NCBI GenBank assembly: GCA_016649875.1
Contig: JAENWW010000006.1
Coordinates: 42,501-86,652, forward strand
Reading direction: 5' to 3'
Length of the DNA stretch: 44,152 bases
Source of the DNA: Coriobacteriia bacterium
GTDB taxonomy: Bacteria; Actinomycetota; Coriobacteriia; WRKU01; JAENWW01
Below are positions 26,769 to 34,981 of this stretch, piece by piece. The position numbers were made by a program, and so were the translations under genes. Position 1 is the stretch's first letter; each line of letters begins with the position of its first letter. The notes below the pieces were generated by a model. It searched no databases. It was not told where the DNA came from and saw nothing but the letters and a program-made list of their open reading frames with translations.

Positions 26769-26996
26769 ATGGAAACGAATGAAAACGAATTGACTTTCAG
26801 CGGAGCGTTGAGCGAGCTGGAGGGGATTGTACGCGAACTCGAAGGTGGACAATTGGAACTCGAAGACAGCTTGCTTCGTTATGAGCGCGGGGTGAAGCTG
26901 ATTCGTGTTTTACAAGAGAAGCTCGAAACGGCTGAGCAGAAAGTAACCACTTTGCTTGGTGATATCGAGCCCGAAACGGGCCGAGAGGAGCTGTAA
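26769..26996 (+). CDS. xseB: exodeoxyribonuclease VII small subunit
   Basis: The 75-residue protein matches XseB: FSGALSELEGIVRELEGGQLELEDSLLRYERGVKLIRVLQEKLETAEQKV, the conserved helical hairpin that coats XseA. ATG 26769 is 7 bases after the xseA stop. It is the usual xseA-xseB pair, and the HIT protein gene follows after 3 bases. Confidence 0.96.
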   Translation: METNENELTFSGALSELEGIVRELEGGQLELEDSLLRYERGVKLIRVLQEKLETAEQKVTTLLGDIEPETGREEL

Positions 26997-26999
26997 GAA

Positions 27000-27350
27000 A
27001 TGCATGAGTTGACGAAGGATTGCATATTTTGCAAGATCGTACGAGGCGAGATTCCTTCGAAAAAGGTCTATGAGAACGAATATGTGCTGGCGTTCGATGA
27101 CATCGCTCCCCAAGCTCCCGTTCATACCCTGATTGTGCCGAAAGAGCACGTAGTCAATCTTGAAGATAATCCCTCTCCGGAATTGCTTGCGCATTTATTC
27201 GACGCCGTACATACGGTCGCCGAGATTAAGGGCGTGGCTGAATCGGGCTATCGAGTGGTTCAAAATAACGGGAAAGATGCGGGGCAGACGGTGTCGCATC
27301 TCCACGTTCATATTTTCGGCGGGCGCTCGTTCGGCGAAGGAATGGTTTAG
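27000..27350 (+). CDS. HIT-family nucleotide hydrolase/transferase
   Basis: The 116-residue protein has the full HIT domain: DCIFCKIVRGEIPSKKVYENEYVLAFDDIAPQAPVHTLIVPKEH and the catalytic triad HLHVHIFGG near residues 100-108. CxxC (CIFC, 9-12) and a distal His may bind zinc. Members hydrolyse AMP-lysine or dinucleotides in the cytoplasm; the natural substrate is unclear. The stop TAG at 27348 is followed in the same frame by sequence that codes for the start of the next protein (see the 27429 entry). Confidence 0.95.
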   Translation: MHELTKDCIFCKIVRGEIPSKKVYENEYVLAFDDIAPQAPVHTLIVPKEHVVNLEDNPSPELLAHLFDAVHTVAEIKGVAESGYRVVQNNGKDAGQTVSHLHVHIFGGRSFGEGMV

Positions 27351-27428
27351 ATATCCGGGCTAAACGACATACCATCCTCGAAAAAACTTTGCGTATGCCG
27401 GTTCGAGCCGGACGGAGTTTGTGCCACG

Positions 27429-28820
27429 GTGGAGGAGGGGACGACGCTTCTTTCCGCTGCGCGTAGTGCAGGCGCCTACATCTTGGCCACCTGCGCGGGA
27501 AGAAAGGCTTGCGGAACATGCGCCGTCCGTGTCCTCGAAGGGAAACTCGGCCCGATAAGTCCCGAGGAGCAAAACATAGTCGGTAAAAGTTCGGTCAGAT
27601 TGGCATGCCGGGCAAGAGTTATCGGAGATGTCGTGGTGATGCCGATCTCTCAAAGGCAAAAACTCTCCACAGATGTGCGCGACACGGCGAGTTCCACCGA
27701 TTCTCCTCTCGTCGTCGGGGTGGATTTCGGAACGACGTCGATTGCTCTCGATGTCTTCGACCTCGAACGTGCCTCCGTCATCGCCGTCGCCCATTCCACC
27801 AACGCTCAAAATGCGTGGGGGGCCGACGTCTTGAGTCGTCTGAGCATCGCGGTTCAAGACCGAGCGGAGATGCTCGCTTTACGCGATGCCGCTCAAAACT
27901 CGATTCTCGAAGCGCTTTCAAGCGCTTTGCTGTCGATTGGACGGGAACCTGACGCGGTGGAGCGGATGGTGATCGGAGCCAACACCGTCGTTGCAAGCCT
28001 TTTGTGCGGTACGCCGGCGCACGGGCTCGCCCACGCTCCGTTTCTGGCCCCGGAAGAGTTCTTGCTGTCTGCCGGGCCACTTCACGAGGCTCTCCTCGCA
28101 GCGAACCCCTCTTGTGAAGTGCACGTCGTCGCTCCTTTGAGAGGGTTTGTCGGAGGAGATATCGTATGCGGTCTTTTCGGTGCTGACGTGCTGAAACCTA
28201 AGGAACCGGTACTGTTTGTCGACATCGGCACCAACGTCGAGTTCGTTGCCGCATTACCCGATAAGATAATCGTCGGCTCCGCTCCGGCGGGGAGTGCCTT
28301 TGCGGCAAGCGGAGGGTTGGGCTCCTCGGTCTTAGAGAAGCTTCTGCAGCTGCGCGAGCGAGGCATATTGGATGAGTCGGGTCTGCTCGATGCAACAAAT
28401 CGAGAGGTTTTTACCGGCCTTGACGGGGTGATGTTCGTCGAGGATGGAAAGCGAATCTTGACGCAACTTCAGATTCGCGATTTCCAGCTTGCGAAGGCTG
28501 CCGTTGGAGTGGGGGTTGAAAAAATATTGCACGCCGCACATATCGGTTTCGGCGATTTATCGCGTGTGATTATCACCGGAGCGTTCGGAAACGCGCTGAA
28601 CGCGCATGTTCTATTCGGACTTAAGATTTTGCCTTCCGAGTTGGTCGGCGTTTCAATGGAATACAGAATCGATGCCGCGCTTGACGGAGCCACGATGATT
28701 GCTCGCGGATTCGACGGCCGTTTTTCAGAGGCCGGTGAATATTACGCGACTGCAGAAGTCGTGGATTTCGTGGCAGACCCCGGATTCGCAAACGAACTCA
28801 TGGATAATCTTTCTCTTTAA
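27429..28820 (+). CDS. ferredoxin/ASKHA-domain protein (RACo-like, DUF4445)
   Basis: At least 463 residues. It has an N-terminal [2Fe-2S] ferredoxin domain (Cys22, Cys28, Cys31 in TCAGRKACGTC, and Cys60), then an actin/Hsp70-like ATPase part starting VVGVDFGTTSIALDVF (~95-110), with LFVDIGTNVEFVA near 265 and ITGAFGNAL near 385. This is the layout of RACo-type reductive activators, which use ATP to re-reduce the cobalt of corrinoid proteins. The start is unresolved: in-frame codons from 27381 (KKLCVCRFEPDGVCATV) match the first strand of the ferredoxin fold but have no ATG, GTG or TTG before them. GTG 27429 is the first usual start. No corrinoid protein gene is in the window. Confidence 0.85.
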   Translation: MEEGTTLLSAARSAGAYILATCAGRKACGTCAVRVLEGKLGPISPEEQNIVGKSSVRLACRARVIGDVVVMPISQRQKLSTDVRDTASSTDSPLVVGVDFGTTSIALDVFDLERASVIAVAHSTNAQNAWGADVLSRLSIAVQDRAEMLALRDAAQNSILEALSSALLSIGREPDAVERMVIGANTVVASLLCGTPAHGLAHAPFLAPEEFLLSAGPLHEALLAANPSCEVHVVAPLRGFVGGDIVCGLFGADVLKPKEPVLFVDIGTNVEFVAALPDKIIVGSAPAGSAFAASGGLGSSVLEKLLQLRERGILDESGLLDATNREVFTGLDGVMFVEDGKRILTQLQIRDFQLAKAAVGVGVEKILHAAHIGFGDLSRVIITGAFGNALNAHVLFGLKILPSELVGVSMEYRIDAALDGATMIARGFDGRFSEAGEYYATAEVVDFVADPGFANELMDNLSL

Positions 28821-28841
28821 ATCTGTGACAAGACATAAAGA

Positions 28842-28869
28842 AGAACCCCGACCTTCAGGCCGGGGTTCT
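28842..28869 (+). terminator. bidirectional terminator-like hairpin after the RACo-like gene
   Basis: AGAACCCCG (28842-28850) pairs with CGGGGTTCT (28861-28869), with two further inner pairs. The T-rich tail is better on the minus strand (TTCTTCTTTA), so it may also end a leftward transcript from the following gap. Confidence 0.65.
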
Positions 28870-28888
28870 CATAATCCTTTTCCGCTAA

Positions 28889-29000
28889 TCATCTCACGTA
28901 CTCGATCAATGCACGCAACTCGTGCGCCGTTGGAGTTTGAGCATCAAGCTGTTTGTCCGCAGACAAGTTCGCAGAAAGGAAACTTAATCTTTTTACTCAT
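28889..29000 (-). pseudogene. possible small frameshifted gene (about 36 codons)
   Basis: The gap 28821-29130 holds no clear gene. On the minus strand ATG 29000 begins MSKKIKFP, and one base later in phase the text reads SANLSADKQLDAQTPTAHEL then RALIEYVR to a TGA at 28889. Removing one T from the CCTTTCT stretch joins both into a 36-residue frame, ending 20 bases before the hairpin at 28842-28869 whose T-tail favours this strand. No good ribosome site precedes the ATG. It could be a decayed small gene or chance. Confidence 0.22.
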
Positions 29001-29130
29001 AATACAACTGAAACTATACCATATGCCAAATAGTTCGCGCCGTTGGGGCACCTGATGCCTATTTTTCGGTGGTGAATGGCGGATTCAATGTAAATATACG
29101 GTCACGACACGATTGTACCGAGGAGGAATC

Positions 29131-31101
29131 ATGAATTCAGAAAATCAAGAGACCGTGTATTACCCCAGTCCAAAAGTAGCCGAACACGCGTGGATCAACT
29201 CGATGGAACAATACAAAGAAATGTATGCTCGGTCCGTCAAAGACCCCGAAGGGTTTTGGTCGCAGCAGGCCTCTGAGCTACTGTCGTGGGACAAGAAGTG
29301 GGATAGGGTTCTCGAATGGAATTTCGACGAGCCGAAAATCGAATGGTTCGGCGGGGGAAAGCTCAACGTGTCCGTGAACTGTCTCGACCGTCACGTCAAA
29401 TCGCATCGTCGCAATAAGGCGGCGCTCATTTGGGAAAGCGACGGAGGGCGTTCGAAGGTCTATACCTATCAATCCATGTATACGAAAGTATGCCGTATGG
29501 CAAATGTTCTCAGGGCGCACGGAGTAAAAAAGGGCGATGTCGTCGCAATCTATATGCCGATGATTCCGGAGGCGGTCATCACCATGCTTGCGTGTGCTCG
29601 AATAGGGGCGGTCCACACCATAGTGTTCAGCGGATTCTCCTCTCAGGCACTCCGAGATCGAATACAGGATTCTCAAGCGAGAGTACTTATCACCGCCGAC
29701 GCCGGTCGTCGTGGGGGACGAGGCATCGCGATTAAGGCGGCGGCAGATGAAGCGCTTCTCGAATGTCCGGCCGTCGAAGTGGTTATTGTCGTGTCTCACG
29801 CTCAATCGGACGTCGATATGCAACCCGGGCGAGATTTTTACTATCACGAAGAGACGCGTAGGGAAGATATTTCTTCATTCTGCGAGCCCGAGTCGATGGA
29901 TTCAGAAGATCCTCTCTTCATTTTGTACACGTCCGGCTCGACAGGGAAACCGAAAGGCGTCGTCCATACGACAGGCGGCTACCTCCTCCAATCGGCGATG
30001 ACGCTTAAGTACCTTTTTGACATTCACGATGAGGACGTTTATTTCTGTACGGCCGACATCGGATGGATTACGGGACACAGCTACGTTGTTTACGGTCCGC
30101 TTGCCCTTGGTGCGACCACACTCATGTTCGAAGGGACACCGACGTATCCCAATCCCGGCCGTTTTTGGGAGATTGTCGAAAAGCACGGCGTGAACCAGTT
30201 CTACACCGCTCCGACAGTGGTGCGCTCTCTGATGAAGCAAGGAAACGCTTGGGCTGAAAAGTATGATCTCTCCACTTTGCGGGTGATAGGTTCTGTCGGC
30301 GAGCCGATCAATCCCGAAGCGTGGGAATGGCTTTACGAAGTAATCGGAAAAAAGAATTGCCCGATAGTCGACACGTGGTGGCAAACTGAAACCGGTGCTC
30401 AGATGATTGCAAACTTCCCGGGATTCACGCCTATGAAACCCGGGTCGGCGACGATGCCATTCTTCGGTGTACAGCCGGTCATTCTCGACGACAAGAGTAA
30501 AGAGACCGAACCGGGACAAGTCGGTCGCCTCTGCATAAAATTCCCTTGGCCGTCGATGATTCGTTCCATGTGGAGAGATGAGGGGAATGCCCGTATAAAG
30601 GAGACCTATTTTTCGACCTTTCCCGGCCACTACTTCACCGGCGATGCCGCGATGCGCGATGAGGACGGTTATATATGGTTGCGTGGTCGTGTCGATGACG
30701 TCATAAACGTATCCGGCCACCGCATGAGTACCGCCGAAGTCGAAGCGGCGCTCAACTCCTATGATGGAGTGGCCGAGTCGGCTGTCGTCGGGTACCCGCA
30801 TGAGATCAAAGGCGAGGGAATATACGCCTATGTCGTGCTCAATGACGAGGTGGCTGCCACCGAAACCACGAGAAAGATGCTTGTCGGACACGTCCGCAAG
30901 AATATCGGGCCGATTGCTTCTCCCGACTTCATCCAGTTCGTAAACGCGCTACCGCAAACTCGTTCGGGCAAAATCATGCGACGCATTTTGCGCAAAGTAG
31001 CCGCCGGTATCATCGATAAGCAGGCTTTCGGAGATTTGTCGACTTTGGTCGATCCCGATGTCGTCGATCAAGTCATCGAGACTCGTCTCAACAGAGACTG
31101 A
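29131..31101 (+). CDS. acs: acetyl-CoA synthetase (AMP-forming)
   Basis: The 656-residue protein is full length for Acs. Motifs are the phosphate loop YTSGSTGKPKGVVHT (near 265), WWQTETGA (near 414), GDAAMRDEDGYIWLRGRVDDVINVSGHR (near 510-535) and the C-terminal LPQTRSGKIMRRILRK (near 608), whose Lys is the acetylation site in relatives. It makes acetyl-CoA from acetate, ATP and CoA. ATG 29131 lies after a strong GAGGAGGA; an in-frame TTG six codons earlier is rejected. A single-gene unit: no sensor kinase, symporter or acetylase gene is adjacent. A strong terminator follows. Confidence 0.98.
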   Translation: MNSENQETVYYPSPKVAEHAWINSMEQYKEMYARSVKDPEGFWSQQASELLSWDKKWDRVLEWNFDEPKIEWFGGGKLNVSVNCLDRHVKSHRRNKAALIWESDGGRSKVYTYQSMYTKVCRMANVLRAHGVKKGDVVAIYMPMIPEAVITMLACARIGAVHTIVFSGFSSQALRDRIQDSQARVLITADAGRRGGRGIAIKAAADEALLECPAVEVVIVVSHAQSDVDMQPGRDFYYHEETRREDISSFCEPESMDSEDPLFILYTSGSTGKPKGVVHTTGGYLLQSAMTLKYLFDIHDEDVYFCTADIGWITGHSYVVYGPLALGATTLMFEGTPTYPNPGRFWEIVEKHGVNQFYTAPTVVRSLMKQGNAWAEKYDLSTLRVIGSVGEPINPEAWEWLYEVIGKKNCPIVDTWWQTETGAQMIANFPGFTPMKPGSATMPFFGVQPVILDDKSKETEPGQVGRLCIKFPWPSMIRSMWRDEGNARIKETYFSTFPGHYFTGDAAMRDEDGYIWLRGRVDDVINVSGHRMSTAEVEAALNSYDGVAESAVVGYPHEIKGEGIYAYVVLNDEVAATETTRKMLVGHVRKNIGPIASPDFIQFVNALPQTRSGKIMRRILRKVAAGIIDKQAFGDLSTLVDPDVVDQVIETRLNRD

Positions 31102-31161
31102 CCGTCATCGTTTGAGAAACGGCCGAAGTCGCATTCGATAAGAGGTATCGGTTTATATTCG

Positions 31162-31200
31162 ACATACGGCACGCCACCCCGGGGCGTGCCGTATGTTTTT
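31162..31200 (+). terminator. intrinsic terminator after acs
   Basis: A perfect 14-bp stem (31162-31175 with 31183-31196) is followed by five T (31196-31200). Confidence 0.95.
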
Positions 31201-31220
31201 ATCAGTAAATTTGCGGAAAA

Positions 31221-31250
31221 CCCCGGCGTTCAGGGCGGGGAGGATGTCAA
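31221..31250 (+). other. imperfect hairpin resembling an IS200/IS605-type end
   Basis: CCCCG (31221-31225) pairs with CGGGG (31236-31240), followed by AGGATGTCAA. Stem-loops of CCCCGGC...GCCGGGG type followed by such a tail are common near the right ends of IS200/IS605 and TnpB elements. The inner pair here is a G-G mismatch and no tnpA or tnpB remains, so at most this is a decayed relic. Confidence 0.25.
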
Positions 31251-31270
31251 GAGTGGCGTATCGGTGAGTG

Positions 31271-31331
31271 TAACAATAGTTCAGTTCGCCCGATGGTTTT
31301 TTCCTGCTGGTGTAATATGTGACTATTGTTA
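31271..31331 (+). repeat. 10-bp perfect inverted repeat upstream of hemE
   Basis: TAACAATAGT (31271-31280) and ACTATTGTTA (31322-31331) are perfect complements 41 bases apart. They bracket a possible -10 (TAATAT near 31313-31318). They may be two half-sites of a regulator that loops DNA, or the base of an mRNA hairpin controlling the haem genes. The end of the repeat is 49 bases before hemE. Confidence 0.55.
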
Positions 31332-31380
31332 ATTCACGTATGCACGACATTCATGGTTACTTCTCGAAGGGATATCACCT

Positions 31381-32451
31381 ATGGCTTATAACGACCTTTT
31401 TTTACGTGCTTGTCGTCTTGAGGAAACCGAACGCACACCGGTGTGGATGATGCGTCAAGCCGGGCGTTTCTTGAAGGAGTATCGCGAAATCCGTGCAAAG
31501 CATGGTTTCCTCGAGATGTGCCATACACCGGAATTGGCCGTCGAAGTTTCATTGCAGCCCGTCGATTTAATCGGAGTCGACGCGGCAATCATATTCAGCG
31601 ATATTTTGGTCGTATTTCCCGGTATGGGGCTTGATCTCGAATTCCAAAGCGGTAAAGGTCCCGTCATCAACAATCCGATTAGAAGCGCGGCCGATGCGCG
31701 TGCGCTCACGCTTTCCGATCCGCTTAAAGATACGGGTTATGTCATGGAGGCGCACAAGATGTTGCGCCATGAGCTTGAGAACAAAGTGCCGTTGATCGGT
31801 TTTGCCGGCGCACCGTTCACGCTTGCAAGTTATGCCATAGAGGGCGAAGGAACCCGCGACTATGAAATCTGCAAAGCATTCATGTGGAATGAGCCGGCCG
31901 CGTGGGATATCCTCATGAATAAATTCGCCGACACAGTCAGCGCGTATCTCTGCGCGCAAATCGATGCCGGCGCGCAAGTCGTCCAGCTTTTCGACAGTTG
32001 GGTCGGCTATCTCGCGCCCCGCGATTACGAACGCTCTGTGTTGCCGTATACGCAGCGTGTCCTTTCCGAGGTCAAAGCATATGGGCAAAAAACGGTTCCC
32101 GGCGGTGTTCCGGTCATCTATTTCGCCAACGGTGCGACGTCGATGCTCGACCTCGTTTCACAAGCGGGAGGAGACATTCTCGGATTCGATTGGCGCCTCG
32201 ACATGAAAAAAATCGTCGAGCAGGTCGATGAGAAGTTCGGCATCCAAGGCAATATCGATCCCGCGGCGCTTTTCGGCTCGGAGGAATCCATAGAAGAGCA
32301 AGTGGGCGAGATTTTGAATGCCGTCGGCACTCGTCCCGGGCACATATTCAATCTCGGACACGGGATTCACAAAACGACCGACCCGGATAAGGCCCGTTTC
32401 TTCGTCAATACGGTCAAAGAGCAGTCGGCTCGAATTCGTAGCGGAAACTAG
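31381..32451 (+). CDS. hemE: uroporphyrinogen decarboxylase
   Basis: The 356-residue protein shows both family signatures: PVWMMRQAGRFLKEYR (20-35, with the RQAGR that holds the substrate) and GFAGAPFTLASYAIEGEG (about 140-157). DILVVFPGMGLDLEF holds the catalytic Asp region. It removes four carboxyl groups from uroporphyrinogen III to give coproporphyrinogen III. It is the first gene of a haem cluster with hemH and two hemY-type genes, all on the same strand with short gaps. AAGGGA precedes ATG 31381 by 7-12 bases. Confidence 0.97.
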   Translation: MAYNDLFLRACRLEETERTPVWMMRQAGRFLKEYREIRAKHGFLEMCHTPELAVEVSLQPVDLIGVDAAIIFSDILVVFPGMGLDLEFQSGKGPVINNPIRSAADARALTLSDPLKDTGYVMEAHKMLRHELENKVPLIGFAGAPFTLASYAIEGEGTRDYEICKAFMWNEPAAWDILMNKFADTVSAYLCAQIDAGAQVVQLFDSWVGYLAPRDYERSVLPYTQRVLSEVKAYGQKTVPGGVPVIYFANGATSMLDLVSQAGGDILGFDWRLDMKKIVEQVDEKFGIQGNIDPAALFGSEESIEEQVGEILNAVGTRPGHIFNLGHGIHKTTDPDKARFFVNTVKEQSARIRSGN

Positions 32452-32460
32452 GTCCTGATC

Positions 32461-33438
32461 ATGGATGCAGTCATAATCGTCGGTTATGGAGCGCCCGAAA
32501 CCCTTGAAGAGGTTTCAGGTTTCATGACAAGTCTCATCGGGCGTACACCGAGTGATGAAGTGCTCGATCGCTTGAAGTCTCACTACGTGGCGATAGGCGG
32601 TCGCTCGCCTTTGATCGGTTACGCTCGAGAAATTGCCGCTTCCGTCGAAAAAAAGTTGGCATCGGGCGGAACACTCGTTCCCGTCGAAATCGGTATGGTG
32701 CACACGGCGCCCTCGATCATCGAGGCAGTCGATGCTCTCGTGGACTGCGGTGCCACACGCATCATTGCGGTTTCACTTTCTCCCTTCTACTCGACGGCAT
32801 CCAACGGAAGAGCGTTCGAGGAGGTCGGCGGAGCCGTCGCCCTTCATGAAGGCGTGAAGCTCGTATGCGCACCCGAGATCGGGTTATTCGAGGGCTTCAT
32901 CAAAGCACAGGCAGACGCTCTCGGCAAAATATTCGATGCGGTCGACGTCGAGACGGACGAGGCTCCCATCTCGTTTTCAGCGCACAGTTTGCCCCTGTCC
33001 GCCGTCGAGACCGGCGATTACGTATATGAGGACGGCCTGCGCCGCGCCGCCGATGCGCTGTCCGAACATCTCTTTCTCTCACCGGCCGATGAAGACGGAT
33101 ACATGATCGAAGATATCAAGGCGTATGGAACCAGTAAGCCTCCTCGCCCTTGGTGTGTCACATTTCAGTCGCAGGGTATGCGGGGGGCGGATTGGCTCAA
33201 GCCGACGCTGTCCGAGTTCATAGACGATGCCGCAAAGCGGGGGATCAAGGCGGTCGTTTGTTCGCCGCTCGGCTTTTCAACCGATCATATGGAAACGCTT
33301 TACGATCTCGATATCGTTGCAAAAAAGCAGGTCACCGATGCCGGGATGGCCTTTTTCAGAAGTGCTTCCCCGAATAACTCCGAATCGCTCGTCGATGCGT
33401 TCGTCGAATCGATAGAGACCGTCCGTGAGAGCGAATAA
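32461..33438 (+). CDS. hemH: ferrochelatase (copro- or protoporphyrin)
   Basis: The 325-residue protein has FSAHSLP (His175, metal site), FQSQGMRGADWLKPTL (235-250) and GFSTDHMETLYDLDI (271-285, Glu278), the ferrochelatase active-site motifs. In Gram-positive bacteria the substrate is usually coproporphyrin III, giving coprohaem, and the gene is then called cpfC; which one applies here cannot be read directly. It starts 9 bases after hemE. Its product would follow the oxidase encoded next. Confidence 0.93.
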   Translation: MDAVIIVGYGAPETLEEVSGFMTSLIGRTPSDEVLDRLKSHYVAIGGRSPLIGYAREIAASVEKKLASGGTLVPVEIGMVHTAPSIIEAVDALVDCGATRIIAVSLSPFYSTASNGRAFEEVGGAVALHEGVKLVCAPEIGLFEGFIKAQADALGKIFDAVDVETDEAPISFSAHSLPLSAVETGDYVYEDGLRRAADALSEHLFLSPADEDGYMIEDIKAYGTSKPPRPWCVTFQSQGMRGADWLKPTLSEFIDDAAKRGIKAVVCSPLGFSTDHMETLYDLDIVAKKQVTDAGMAFFRSASPNNSESLVDAFVESIETVRESE

Positions 33439-33475
33439 CCATTTTTATACGATTCATTCGTGAGCAGGTCGAGCT

Positions 33476-34972
33476 ATGAGACACGTTGTCATCATCGGGG
33501 GCGGAATCGCCGGTTTGGGCGCCGCCTATAAAATCAAACGCGCGCAAGATGCGGGCGCCGAAGTTTCCTTTACCGTTTTGGAACAACAAGATCGTATCGG
33601 CGGTCAGCTCTGGACCGACCGTGTCGTCGACCTCGAAGGGCAGATGATCGTCGCAGACGGCGGTAGTGACTGTTACATGACCGAGAAACCCGCGCTGCAT
33701 CGTGTCGCCGAGATGATAGATATGGCAACCGAGGAAACCGGCACCCTCGACGAGGTGAAAAAGACATTCATCGTAAAAAATAATAAGCTCGTCGAGATGC
33801 CCGATGGAATCATGATGTTCGCGCCGACTAAAATCATTCCGCTCGCCACCACCTCACTTTATTCCTGGCCGGCTAAATTTCGCATGGTCCTCGATTTTTT
33901 CATGCCGAAAAAGAAACAACCCGCCGGTGGCTTGGAGGACGAGTCCGTCGAGTCGCTTGTGACACGCAGGCTCGGTCGCGAGTGCCTCGATAATTTAGCC
34001 GAAGCGATAATCGGAGGCGTAAACGGGTCGGATCCCAAAACGATGTCGGTTTTGGCGACCTACCCTTCGCTTTTGCAAATGGAACAAGATCACGGCTCCC
34101 TCATTCGCGGGTTTTTGGCTCAGCGAAAAAAAGTGGAGGCGATGAAAAAGAAGTATCCTTCGAAACCCGGACAGAAACGCAGGACGTTCATGAGCTCGTT
34201 CAAGCGGGGCATGGGGTCTTTCGCAGATGCTCTCGCCGATGCGATCGGGCAAGATAACATTCGGCTCGGTGCCGAGGTCAAGTCTCTCGAACGGATAGAC
34301 GGCTCTTATCGTGTCACCCTCGAGTCGGGAGAAGTGATGAATGGCGACGCGGTCATCTGCGCGACTGCCGGATGGGTCGCCTCACCGTTGATGAAAGATT
34401 TCGCCGCCTCCGCCGCCGCTATCCTCGACACCATACCGTACTCTTCTTGTGCGACGGTCATTCTCGCCTTCGACGGCCACGATGCGCCTTTCGATAAAGC
34501 GTGGCACGGTATACTGACACCCGCAGTCGAGCATCGCAGCGTGACAGGTATTTCTCTGATGTCGTCGAAGTGGGAGGGACGCTGCCCTGAGGGCAAAGTT
34601 TTGCTTCGGGGCTTCATCGGAGGTCCGCGCGATCCCCATATGCTCGATTTGACCGACGAGGAAATCATAAATCTCGCACGCAAAACGTATGAGGAACTCC
34701 TCGGTTTGGTCAAAGATGCCCCCATTCGTTACGCCAAGGTGTTTCGTTTTCCTGAGAGCATGCCGCAATATACCGTGGGTCACCTCGATCGTATGAAGGC
34801 GCTTCACGAGATTGTGGATTCGCTCTCCGGCTTTGCGCTCGCGGGTGCTTCTTACGACGGGGTCGGGGTTCCCAACTGTCTGGAATCCGGTGAAAAAGCG
34901 GCTTCGAAAATACTCGATGATTTCAATATCGTTCTCGATGGGGACGGCAAGCCGGATACGCGTATCTTTTAG
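33476..34972 (+). CDS. copro/protoporphyrinogen oxidase, HemY family, paralogue A
   Basis: The 498-residue FAD enzyme starts with the dinucleotide-binding loop VVIIGGGIAGLGAAY and ends with GASYDGVGVPNCLESGEKAA, the HemY C-terminal FAD motif. These oxidases aromatise the porphyrinogen ring using oxygen. The FAD-contact stretch reads ADGGSDCYMTEKP, where most HemY have E-x-GPDSF-x-x-KP, so the conserved acidic residue is shifted and Pro is lost. The central part carries a basic segment (RKKVEAMKKKYPSKPGQKRR, about 222-241) absent from paralogue B. It could oxidise coproporphyrinogen, or act with B. It begins 37 bases after hemH and is followed by B after 9 bases. Confidence 0.85.
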   Translation: MRHVVIIGGGIAGLGAAYKIKRAQDAGAEVSFTVLEQQDRIGGQLWTDRVVDLEGQMIVADGGSDCYMTEKPALHRVAEMIDMATEETGTLDEVKKTFIVKNNKLVEMPDGIMMFAPTKIIPLATTSLYSWPAKFRMVLDFFMPKKKQPAGGLEDESVESLVTRRLGRECLDNLAEAIIGGVNGSDPKTMSVLATYPSLLQMEQDHGSLIRGFLAQRKKVEAMKKKYPSKPGQKRRTFMSSFKRGMGSFADALADAIGQDNIRLGAEVKSLERIDGSYRVTLESGEVMNGDAVICATAGWVASPLMKDFAASAAAILDTIPYSSCATVILAFDGHDAPFDKAWHGILTPAVEHRSVTGISLMSSKWEGRCPEGKVLLRGFIGGPRDPHMLDLTDEEIINLARKTYEELLGLVKDAPIRYAKVFRFPESMPQYTVGHLDRMKALHEIVDSLSGFALAGASYDGVGVPNCLESGEKAASKILDDFNIVLDGDGKPDTRIF

Positions 34973-34981
34973 AAAAGGGAC

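Noticed and set aside
21495-27350. TAG as a sense codon (pyrrolysine-like reading) because two TAGs interrupt plausible coding
   Set aside because: TAG ends rpsA and comF at natural family ends, and the DUF1345 remnant carries other lesions, so decay is simpler. The HIT protein also ends at its usual length.
29902-30891. A 329-codon minus-strand frame opposite acs
   Set aside because: acs is unmistakable; this frame is an antisense shadow.
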